From NCBI GenBank assembly GCA_030550175.1, contig JAUQPW010000017.1, forward strand, positions 1 through 62,360: a stretch of 62,360 nt of DNA, in the 5' to 3' direction. Positions 54,027 to 62,360 of the stretch are shown in pieces. This stretch comes from a bacterium (GTDB lineage Bacteria > Moduliflexota > Moduliflexia > Moduliflexales > JAUQPW01). Every line of letters starts with the position of its first letter. Position 1 is the stretch's first letter. Below the pieces are notes generated by a model. It saw nothing but the letters and a program-made list of their open reading frames with translations, searched no databases and was not told the origin of the DNA. Made by a program: the position numbers and the translations under genes.

Positions 54027-54363
54027 GTCGTCTCCTTAAGAGTAAGTTAAAAATTATAAAGAATATAAATTTAACCTTAGTATTAGCCGGATACCCCTGT
54101 CAAGGAAAAAGTACCCGGGCAGAGAGTCGCTTTCTGAACTAATACTTTTATCTATTCTATCCGACAGGGTAAGCAAAGTTCTCTAAACAATAGGACTTAT
54201 ACCAAAATAATTTACCATATCAGGGCTGTTCCGGCAATAATATGAAGAAGGTTTAAGACAAAAGCTGTTTTCCTTGACAAATCTCTTTAGCTACGATAAA
54301 CTTTTTAATAAAATTTCATACCTCGGGTTCTGTAATCTCTGAGATTCTTAAAAACTTGAAGTT
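54027..54363. other. Intergenic region between divergent sucC and the 54364 gene
   Basis: This 337-base gap should hold the promoters of both directions. A plus-strand promoter is listed at 54274; I could not pick out a clear minus-strand promoter for sucC. No gene is apparent. Confidence 0.4.
54274..54302 (+). promoter_or_regulatory. Candidate promoter of the small-protein/radA operon
   Basis: TTGACA at 54274-54279 and TAAACT at 54297-54302 are 17 bases apart, in the TTTCCTTGAC context. The first start codon follows at 54364. Confidence 0.5.
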
Positions 54364-54573
54364 ATGAAGGAAACTTTGGGCCAATTAATTAGTAAATTAG
54401 CCAGGACTAATATTGTTATCTGGCATGAAGAAGAGAAAGCCAGATCTACCGATGATCATCAAGTTGCCCGTGCAAAACGGGAAATCGATCGATTGAATCA
54501 ACTCCGTAATGATCTCATAGAAAAAATCGACGAACATCTTATTCAACTTACCCAAAAAGAGGAAAATGGCTGA
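54364..54573 (+). CDS. Small coiled-coil protein, DUF4254-like (69 aa)
   Basis: The 69-residue helical protein contains [20 protein letters not shown] and [13 protein letters not shown], which resemble the core of the DUF4254 family found beside glycan genes. It is a likely paralogue of the next protein: both begin with ETLG and end with a QxRDDL/LRNDL heptad stretch. Function unknown. It has no strong ribosome binding site; it follows a good promoter and overlaps the next gene by eight bases. Confidence 0.6.
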   Translation: MKETLGQLISKLARTNIVIWHEEEKARSTDDHQVARAKREIDRLNQLRNDLIEKIDEHLIQLTQKEENG

Positions 54574-54838
54574 AACGCTGGGAAGCTTAGTGGATAAAAT
54601 ATCTATTATCGAATTAAAGCGGTTTCATATGGAGGAACAAATAAATCGATCAGATGTCTCCCAAAACCATATCGAAGAGTGCCAACAAAGGCTAACCATT
54701 TTGACTCAGCAGCGAGATGATCTGATTGCGGAACTGGATCAGTTAGTTCAAGATGTCTTATCTGGAAAGAAACAGCTCAAAATTTATCGCCAATTCAAAA
54801 TGTATAACGATCCTAAATACCAAATGCGTAAAACATAA
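54566..54838 (+). CDS. Small coiled-coil protein, paralogue of the preceding one (90 aa)
   Basis: The 90-residue protein reads [20 protein letters not shown], then a helical hairpin ending [16 protein letters not shown], and a basic tail ([18 protein letters not shown]). I recall similar proteins near glycosyltransferase genes, without known function. The GAGG site lies within the end of the preceding gene, and the reading frames overlap by eight bases, so the two proteins are probably made together and could form a complex. radA follows on the same strand. Confidence 0.6.
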   Translation: MAETLGSLVDKISIIELKRFHMEEQINRSDVSQNHIEECQQRLTILTQQRDDLIAELDQLVQDVLSGKKQLKIYRQFKMYNDPKYQMRKT

Positions 54839-54882
54839 CCACGAAGAATTTGAAGAATATAAACTAAAGCTAAGGCTAACGA

Positions 54883-56301
54883 ATGGATACCCTTCGTAAT
54901 CTTCGGGGTTATGTCTTACCTTTTCATTCCTTGAGTAAATCCCATACGTATTTTGCCTGCCAAAATTGTGGTTACAAATCTCCCAAATGGATGGGTCGTT
55001 GCCCGGACTGCGGAGAATGGAACAGCCTGGTAGAGGAACGGATAGAGTCCGTTTCTCCTGTAATGAACACCGGAACTAAGATTTCCTACCGGTCCGAACC
55101 GATCCCCATTACCGAGATCAAAATTAAAGAAAGTATTCGACTCTCCTGTGCAATAGAAGAGTTTGATCGTGTGCTTGGAGGAGGCATTATCCCGGGTTCG
55201 GTTATCTTAATCGGAGGAGATCCCGGCATAGGCAAATCGACGCTGCTTCTTCAGGCGACCGGGGGGCTTAGCAGCTGGGGTTTAAAAATTCTGTATGTTT
55301 CAGGTGAGGAGTCGGCGGAACAAACCAAACTCCGGGGAGATCGTCTTGGTATTTCCCACAGAAACCTTTATATCTTAACAGAAACCTGCCTGGAGGAAAT
55401 TTTTCGACAGGTTGAGAGGTTAAAACCTGACATCCTGGTTATCGATTCTATCCAAACCATGTTCACTTCGGCCTTACAATCTGCCCAGGGAAGCGTGAGT
55501 CAGGTTCGGGAGGTGGCCGCTCAATTGATGCACCTATCCAAGAGAACAAACCTTTCAACCTTTATCGTAGGGCACGTTACAAAAACCGGAGCCATTGCCG
55601 GTCCCAGGGTTCTGGAACATATTGTAGATACTGTGCTGTATTTTGAAGGTGAGCGGAATCATCCCTATCGGATCTTACGGGCCGTTAAGAACCGATTCGG
55701 TTCCACCAACGAGATCGGAGTCTTTGAAATGAAAAGCACCGGACTCGTGGAAGTCTCGAATCCATCTGAACTATTTCTCTCTGAGCGGCCCAGTGATCGG
55801 GTTTCAGGTTCGGTTGTGGTCTCTTCCATCGAAGGGACTCGACCGATCCTTATCGAGCTTCAGGCTCTGGTAGCTCCCAGTAATCTGGGGGTACCCAGAC
55901 GTATGACCAAAGGGGTCGATGCCAATCGGGTATCTCTGTTAATGGCGGTCCTGGAAAAGCGGGTTGGACTCTTTCTCCAATCCCAGGATATATTTGTCAA
56001 TATCGCCGGAGGTGTCAAAGTGGATGAACCGGCAGTGGACCTGGGACTCACCGCCGCCGTTGCTTCGAGCTTTAAAAATATCCCCATCGATCGTAAAACC
56101 GTTGTCATTGGAGAAGTGGGCCTGGCCGGAGAGGTCCGCGCAGTAACCCATATTGAGAGCCGTCTCCGTGAAGCTGAGAAACTCGGCTTCACCCGATGCG
56201 TGATCCCTAAAAATTCCCTGGATCGATTGATAGATTCCTTTAATATTGAAACCGAAGGGGTTTCTTCTGTGGAGGAAGCCTTTGAGGTGTTGCTGGGTTA
56301 A
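54883..56301 (+). CDS. radA: DNA repair protein RadA
   Basis: The 472-residue protein has all RadA/Sms parts: a C4 zinc finger (FACQNCGYKSPKWMGRCPDC; C26, C29, C40, C43), the RecA-like ATPase with Walker A GGDPGIGKST, the RadA-specific KNRFGSTNEIG, and a Lon-protease-like C-terminal domain (GGVKVDEPAVDLGLTAAVAS). It is a branch-migration helicase that helps process recombination intermediates. The start may be ATG 54883 or a later TTG that gives LSKSHTYFACQNC; neither has a good ribosome binding site. Confidence 0.95.
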   Translation: MDTLRNLRGYVLPFHSLSKSHTYFACQNCGYKSPKWMGRCPDCGEWNSLVEERIESVSPVMNTGTKISYRSEPIPITEIKIKESIRLSCAIEEFDRVLGGGIIPGSVILIGGDPGIGKSTLLLQATGGLSSWGLKILYVSGEESAEQTKLRGDRLGISHRNLYILTETCLEEIFRQVERLKPDILVIDSIQTMFTSALQSAQGSVSQVREVAAQLMHLSKRTNLSTFIVGHVTKTGAIAGPRVLEHIVDTVLYFEGERNHPYRILRAVKNRFGSTNEIGVFEMKSTGLVEVSNPSELFLSERPSDRVSGSVVVSSIEGTRPILIELQALVAPSNLGVPRRMTKGVDANRVSLLMAVLEKRVGLFLQSQDIFVNIAGGVKVDEPAVDLGLTAAVASSFKNIPIDRKTVVIGEVGLAGEVRAVTHIESRLREAEKLGFTRCVIPKNSLDRLIDSFNIETEGVSSVEEAFEVLLG

Positions 56302-56306
56302 AGGAA

Positions 56307-57098
56307 ATGGATTTGGGATTAAAAAACAGAGTCGCCTTAGTAGCTGCTTCAAGCAAAGGATTAGGAAAAGCCATAGCTCGGGGTTTTGCAGAGGAAGGTG
56401 CGAAACTGGTCCTGTGTGCCCGGGGAGAAGAAACCTTAAAGAACACCGCCAAAGAAATCGAATCGGCCACCGGTGCAGAGATTTTAGCCATGGCTGTTGA
56501 TGTAACCCAACAGGATCAGGTCAAGCGATTGGTAGACCAGGCTATTTCCCGATTTGGTCGGATCGATATCCTGGTTAATAATGCAGGAGGTCCTCCCGCA
56601 GGAGCTTTTCTGGACCATAATCCGGAAGTTTGGGAGAAAAGCTTCCATTTAACCTTCATGAGTACCGTTTATCTGTGCTATGCCGTTATTCCCCATATGC
56701 AAAGGCAAAAGTGGGGAAGGATTATCACCATCACTTCTGTAACGGTTAAGCAACCGGTCGATGGGTTGATCACCTCCAACGCCCTCCGTTCCGGAGTCAC
56801 CGGACTTACGAAAACTCTGGCTAATGAACTGGCAAAGGATAATATCCTGGTGAACAACGTTTGCCCCGGTTATATTCAAACCGATCGATTCATGGAGGTT
56901 ATGGAAGCTCGAGCCAAGAAACAGGGTAGCCCGATCGAAGAAGTCATTGCCTCCATTGAAAAAACAATTCCTCTGGGGCGTGTTGGACAGCCTAAGGAAT
57001 TTGCCGATATGGTGGTATTTCTGGCTTCAGAACGGGCTAATTATATTACAGGGACCAATATTCAGATTGATGGAGGGGTTGTGAAAAGTTTATTATGA
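56307..57098 (+). CDS. Short-chain dehydrogenase/reductase, atypical active site
   Basis: The 263-residue protein has the SDR fold: the nucleotide motif AASSKGLGKA near residue 13, ILVNNAGG at 88-95 and the closing GTNIQIDGG. The active-site Ser (S144 in ITITSVTV) is present, but the YxxxK pair is replaced by Ser157-x3-Arg161 in TSNALRSGVTGLTK. This SNALR variant is seen in an FabG-like subgroup and may not be a normal ketoreductase. It starts five bases after radA and is followed by a second NAD-dependent dehydrogenase gene, so the three are probably one transcript. Confidence 0.8.
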   Translation: MDLGLKNRVALVAASSKGLGKAIARGFAEEGAKLVLCARGEETLKNTAKEIESATGAEILAMAVDVTQQDQVKRLVDQAISRFGRIDILVNNAGGPPAGAFLDHNPEVWEKSFHLTFMSTVYLCYAVIPHMQRQKWGRIITITSVTVKQPVDGLITSNALRSGVTGLTKTLANELAKDNILVNNVCPGYIQTDRFMEVMEARAKKQGSPIEEVIASIEKTIPLGRVGQPKEFADMVVFLASERANYITGTNIQIDGGVVKSLL

Positions 57099-57123
57099 TA
57101 GGTTAACTAAGGGAGGAAAGCTT

Positions 57124-57981
57124 ATGGCTAAACGGAATGTACTTATTACAGGTGCCGCAGGGTACCTGGCCGGACAATTACTTCCAGTTTTTAGGGAAAG
57201 ATACACCCTCACGTTGCTAGACATTCGAAAACAAAGGAGAGATGGAACTGTCCTCGAAGATATTATCGAGGTAGATCTGATCGATCACAATTTGGATAAT
57301 TATCGAAAGTATTTTAGAGGGATCGATACGGTGGTCCATCTGGGTTACAAAGGTAATACCTTTGCAGATTTCCGTAAGGCGACCTTCTTTGACGAGTTGG
57401 ACAATGTAAGGATGGCTTACAATGTCTATCAGGTTGCCCTGGAAGAAGGGGTAAGACGGGTAGTGGTGGCCAGCTCAAACCATGCGGCCGATTGGTATGA
57501 GCATCAGCTTATTCGAACCCGGAAGTTAGACATGCTGACTCCGGATTTTCCGCCTAAATCCGATAATTACTATGGCTGGGCCAAGCTGGCCTATGAAGGT
57601 TTAGGCTTTGTGTATGCCAGCGGTTCCCGTGGACGAAAGCTGGAGGTCATTCAGCTTCGGATCGGAGCGCCTCGTCGTATCGATGTAAACCTGTTTAAGG
57701 ACAATCCCTTGGGATACAAACGGGACCTTGGGGCTTATCTCAGCGAGCGAGATTGGAGGCAATTGGTCTTGAGGTCCATAGAAACTGAGAATATCGAAGA
57801 TGAGTATGGGGTTCCCTTCCAGATTTTCTATGGAATTTCCGATAATGCCAGGGCTTTTTGGAGTATTGCCAATGCCCGAAAGGTGATCGGCTATCAGCCG
57901 GAGGATGACTCCGAGGTGACCTTTGCCGATGATATTCGGCAATTCCTCATGGGCGAAAATCCAAAACCGGGTAAGTTGTGA
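57124..57981 (+). CDS. NAD-dependent epimerase/dehydratase family protein
   Basis: The 285-residue protein is an extended SDR: the NAD motif VLITGAAGYLAG at the N-terminus, VVHLGYKG near residue 72, VVVASSNHAADW with the catalytic Ser region and YYGWAKLAYE with the YxxxK pair. The length and order resemble uronate dehydrogenase-type enzymes, which oxidise sugar acids or aldoses, but the substrate is not certain. AAGGGAGG precedes the ATG. A strong terminator follows. Confidence 0.8.
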   Translation: MAKRNVLITGAAGYLAGQLLPVFRERYTLTLLDIRKQRRDGTVLEDIIEVDLIDHNLDNYRKYFRGIDTVVHLGYKGNTFADFRKATFFDELDNVRMAYNVYQVALEEGVRRVVVASSNHAADWYEHQLIRTRKLDMLTPDFPPKSDNYYGWAKLAYEGLGFVYASGSRGRKLEVIQLRIGAPRRIDVNLFKDNPLGYKRDLGAYLSERDWRQLVLRSIETENIEDEYGVPFQIFYGISDNARAFWSIANARKVIGYQPEDDSEVTFADDIRQFLMGENPKPGKL

Positions 57982-58019
57982 AGGGATACTTCAGACGAAG
58001 CTTGCTTTATCCTGGGACA

Positions 58020-58056
58020 AAAAAAGAGCCGTAGGTTTAATTCTACGGCTCTTTTT

Positions 58057-58057
<1 letters not shown>
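58020..58057. terminator. Bidirectional intrinsic terminator
   Basis: AAAAAAGAGCCGTAG at 58020-58034 pairs with CTACGGCTCTTTTTT at 58043-58057 around an 8-base loop, giving a T-run on both strands. It separates convergent transcripts (epimerase gene and groEL-fmdB). Its right end touches the fmdB stop codon. Confidence 0.85.
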
Positions 58058-60048
<1,991 letters not shown>

Positions 60049-60072
60049 CTACCCTCCTTAAGTTTTAGGTTG

Positions 60073-60099
60073 TTAGCACTCATATTTAATGAGTGCTAA
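60073..60099. promoter_or_regulatory. CIRCE element
   Basis: TTAGCACTC-N9-GAGTGCTAA is a perfect CIRCE operator, bound by the HrcA repressor. It lies in the groEL leader, 28 bases before the start codon, so groEL should be induced by heat shock. hrcA itself is not in the window. Confidence 0.95.
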
Positions 60100-60168
60100 T
60101 TTAACAAGATAAAAAAATAAAACAAATCCCAGACTCAAATCCCTTAGAGGAACAACTACCTATATGAT

Positions 60169-60197
60169 AAGATAGAAAGGGAAAAATGCCTTGTCAA
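60169..60197 (-). promoter_or_regulatory. Candidate groEL promoter
   Basis: On the minus strand TTGACA (60197-60192) and TATCTT (60174-60169) are 17 bases apart. The transcript would carry the CIRCE element in its leader. Confidence 0.6.
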
Positions 60198-60267
60198 GTT
60201 TTTTTACCGGGTTTATTTAAAAAATCTTGTTTAACCCGAACGAGGAACGTGAAATGCGGCAGAGTCG

Positions 60268-60720
60268 TCAGGAAGTTGCCACATCGACTTTAATCTGTCT
60301 GGGTTTAGCTTCTTCCATTTTCGGTAAGGTGATCTCTAAAATCCCATTATGAAAGCGTGCTTTAACTTGATCTTGCCGAATGATATTCGGGATAGAAAAA
60401 GAACGCTGGAAGGTTCCGTAAGCCCTTTCAATACGATGGAAATTTTCTCGCTTCACATCACTTTCAAATTTCCTTTCTCCTCGGATGGTTAAGATATTAT
60501 CATGAACCTGAACTTCGATATCTTTCTGATCAATCCCAGGAAGTTCAGCTTTAACGACGATAGCATCTTTGGTTTCATAGATATCTACCGGGGGGACCCA
60601 GGCTGCCAATGAAGTCCCTTCTTCTCCTCGAGATCGGGCTATGGATTCCTCAAAGAGTTTGTTCATTCTCTCTTGAATGATGGAGAGATCTCTAAAAGGA
60701 TCCCATCTGAGAATAGCCAT
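60268..60720 (-). CDS. Hsp20-family small heat-shock protein
   Basis: The 150-residue protein has an alpha-crystallin domain: WVPPVDIYETKDAIVVKAELPGIDQKDIEV, LTIRGERK, AYGTFQRSFSIP and the closing GILEITLPK with the I/L-x-I motif. It binds unfolding proteins to keep them soluble until chaperones such as GroEL act. AGGAGGT precedes the ATG. It lies upstream of groEL on the same strand, with 220 bases and a separate promoter between them. Confidence 0.92.
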   Translation of the reverse strand: MAILRWDPFRDLSIIQERMNKLFEESIARSRGEEGTSLAAWVPPVDIYETKDAIVVKAELPGIDQKDIEVQVHDNILTIRGERKFESDVKRENFHRIERAYGTFQRSFSIPNIIRQDQVKARFHNGILEITLPKMEEAKPRQIKVDVATS

Positions 60721-60948
60721 AGGATTTACCTCCTATTTTGAGGATGTAGGCGCTGAAAATATGGCAGAAATTCACCTTATTTAAAGCGATCCCAACACCC
60801 TTCCTCGATGGATGAGATGAGTAGGTATATATGAGTTTACCTCAAATATAAAACTTTAGTTTTATACTGTCAAGTTATTTGAGAAAATTTATAACCAGAC
60901 CCCAACCCCGGGTTGCCGATCAGATATGAAGACCTCGAAAAAATAGCA

Positions 60949-60979
60949 TTGACAACCGACTCCTCCTAAAGGATATAAT
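60949..60979 (+). promoter_or_regulatory. Candidate promoter of the peptide-binding-protein gene
   Basis: TTGACA at 60949-60954 and TATAAT at 60974-60979 are 19 bases apart. It would give a leader of about 255 bases that contains the repeat array. Confidence 0.5.
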
Positions 60980-61047
60980 ATTATTTATACGATATTCTTG
61001 CAGGTAAGTTATTGACCTGGTTTATCCACGAAGGACCCGGAAAAGGA

Positions 61048-61217
61048 TGAAAGTGGGGGAGTGGGGGGAGGGTGGAGGTATGGAAGTATGGAAGTAGAGG
61101 GGGTATGGGAGTGTGGGAAGGTGGAAGGGTGAGAGTAGGGGGATATATTTTCCTATACTCCTACTCCCCACACTCCCATACCCCCACACCCCCACACTCC
61201 CACACTTCTACCCCCCT
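61048..61217. repeat. Inverted octad/heptad repeat array in a leader
   Basis: Purine-rich units (GGAGGTA, TGGAAGT, GGTATGG and others) at 61048-61140 face pyrimidine-rich 8-base units (CTACTCCC, CACACTCC, CATACCCC, CACACCCC) at 61150-61215. A 19-base stretch (GGGGGTATGGGAGTGTGGG) is exactly repeated in inverted form. The array ends 25 bases before the start codon at 61243. Confidence 0.75.
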
Positions 61218-61242
61218 TAGGGTCCTTTTTCGAGGAGATTTT

Positions 61243-62360
61243 ATGAAACCACTTGGGATAACATTAGTTTTTTTAATAACCTTGTCAGGCCTCTTCGGAA
61301 CCTCTGCAGGGGCTGAAGTAGAACAAAAGCTGACCACCGCCACCATTGCAGATCCTAAGACCTTCAATCTACTGGTAAGTGATGAAACCAGCTCGTCGGC
61401 TATCGTAGGAGATCTGTTCGAAGGTTTAACCCGTACCAATCCCAAAACAGGGATTGTTGAGCCTTTTCTGGCCAGATCCTGGGATGTGAGCGAGGATGGC
61501 AAAGTCTGGGTATTTCACTTGAGAGAGGATGTTCGCTGGAATGATGGGACTAAATTCACGGCCAGGGATGTTAAGTTTACCTTCGATGCCATCTACGATG
61601 ACCGGGTCCCCAACAGTGCCCGGGACATTTTCATCATCGACGGGCAGAAAATTCAGGTGGAAGTAATCGATGAATACACCATCAAATTTACCCTTCCCTC
61701 CCCCTTTGCCCCGTTTTTGGGCAGTCTCGGAATAGATATCCTTCCGGAGCATGTATTGGGAGAATCTCTCAAAAACGGAACCTTTACTTCCCAATGGGGC
61801 ATTAATACGCCTCCCGATAAAATCGTAGGAACCGGACGGTATAAACTGGCCGAATACGTTCCAGCACAATTTGCCAGATTGGTAAAAAATCCCTATTACT
61901 GGCAAAAGGATGACCAAGGAAACCAGCTCCCCTATTTGAATGAGGAGATCAATCTGATCGTCCAGAATATTGATACCGCTTATTTAAAATTTAAAAATGG
62001 AGATACTGATATTTACTTTCCCCGTGGAGAAGATGTGGAAGACCTTAAAAAAAATCAAAAGAATTTAGATATTACCGTTAAGGAAATAGGAATCTCCACC
62101 GGAACCGAATTTGTAGTCTTTAATCGGAATCCCAGACACTATGTTAAAAACGGAAAAACAGATCCCAAGCTGACCTGGTTTACAGATAAAAACTTTCTCA
62201 AAGCCCTGGCCCACACCGTGGATAAAGAAGGAATTATCCTCTCTGTGATGAATGGCTATGGGGCCCCAGCGGTGGCCTATATTTCAGAATCGGTTCCCCT
62301 TTACCATAATGAAAATCTCAAGGATTATGAATACAATCCCGATATGGCCGTGGAGATTCT
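61243..62360 (+). CDS. Peptide/nickel ABC transporter binding protein, family 5 (partial)
   Basis: The first 372 codons are present; the gene runs off the right edge. After a signal peptide (GITLVFLITLSGLFGTSAGA) the protein has the family-5 layout: PKTFNLLVSDETSSSAIVGDLFEGLTR, PFLARSWDVSEDGKVWVFHLREDVRWNDG, TARDVKFTFDAI, VGTGRYKLAEY and FLKALAHTVDKEGI. Such proteins bind oligopeptides, nickel or other solutes outside the inner membrane for an ABC importer. A CGAGGAG site precedes the ATG. Confidence 0.88.
   Translation, partial: MKPLGITLVFLITLSGLFGTSAGAEVEQKLTTATIADPKTFNLLVSDETSSSAIVGDLFEGLTRTNPKTGIVEPFLARSWDVSEDGKVWVFHLREDVRWNDGTKFTARDVKFTFDAIYDDRVPNSARDIFIIDGQKIQVEVIDEYTIKFTLPSPFAPFLGSLGIDILPEHVLGESLKNGTFTSQWGINTPPDKIVGTGRYKLAEYVPAQFARLVKNPYYWQKDDQGNQLPYLNEEINLIVQNIDTAYLKFKNGDTDIYFPRGEDVEDLKKNQKNLDITVKEIGISTGTEFVVFNRNPRHYVKNGKTDPKLTWFTDKNFLKALAHTVDKEGIILSVMNGYGAPAVAYISESVPLYHNENLKDYEYNPDMAVEI

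Larger units (their letters stand above)
60721..61242. other. Intergenic region between divergent hsp20 and the peptide-binding-protein gene
   Basis: This 522-base gap holds a plus-strand promoter (60949) and a long purine/pyrimidine repeat array (61048-61217). Near 60760-60870 it is A/T-rich and probably carries the hsp20 promoter, which I could not pinpoint. No gene is apparent. Confidence 0.4.

Noticed and set aside
61161..61502. A 113-codon minus frame ending in repeats of WECGGVGV type
   Set aside because: It is antisense to the peptide-binding-protein gene and to the octad repeat array.

Overview
The window is 62.4 kb of bacterial chromosome with moderate GC by eye, densely packed with genes on both strands and with no rRNA, tRNA, CRISPR or prophage that I can recognise. 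A lipoprotein, a Tat-exported binding protein, a lytic transglycosylase and several periplasmic binding proteins point to a diderm heterotroph. A PPOX-class protein beside an LLM-class oxidoreductase suggests use of coenzyme F420. I cannot place the lineage: the genes would suit an uncultivated NC10/Tectomicrobia/deltaproteobacteria-like organism, while the Hfq-like protein and the short tandem repeats resemble cyanobacterial ones.

Layout. 1-6.5 kb: phosphoesterase, methyltransferase, thymidylate-kinase-like protein, the F420-type pair, DUF983 and an extracellular solute-binding protein. 6.8-10.4 kb: an EamA transporter convergent with an operon of two small Sm/Hfq-like proteins and an Eco57I-type adenine DNA methylase. 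10.4-11 kb: nested palindromes. 11-14.2 kb: a complete tripartite tricarboxylate transporter (tctCBA). 14.4-23.4 kb: single genes, including an epoxide-hydrolase-like protein, a CitE-like lyase, an amidohydrolase, an acetyltransferase-like protein and a threonine-dehydratase-like enzyme. 23.6-28.4 kb: a kinase-RapZ fusion leading a NitT/TauT-type ABC transporter. 28.5-33.5 kb: DAHP synthase and cobalamin-dependent methionine synthase. 33.5-44.5 kb: an FHA-GAF-cyclase-like protein behind a candidate c-di-GMP riboswitch, a sugar nucleotidyltransferase, NADAR, gluconokinase, YbaK, GalM, a ferredoxin-domain protein, endonuclease III and an HpaI aldolase. 44.6-47.7 kb: an enolase-superfamily enzyme and two decayed genes (hybrid histidine kinase, ParA). 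48-62.4 kb: transglycosylase, an NtrC-type regulator, ndk, sucCD, radA, two dehydrogenases, and a heat-shock block (hsp20, groEL with CIRCE, fmdB), ending inside a peptide-binding protein gene.

The strongest unexplained signal is a structural repeat family. At about fourteen loci there are arrays of degenerate 7- or 8-base units, usually as a purine-rich arm and a complementary pyrimidine-rich arm. Each locus has its own motif. Many fill an intercistronic gap directly before a start codon (4173-5051 gene, tctA, gntK, galM, sucD, fmdB, the NtrC-type gene), and others lie inside coding sequence (metH linker, ABC binding-protein signal peptide, DNA methylase). Other notable points are the Sm/Hfq-methylase operon, the riboswitch candidate before a cyclase-like protein whose catalytic residues are lost, and a groEL whose C-terminal frame is shifted and runs through a repeat array into fmdB.
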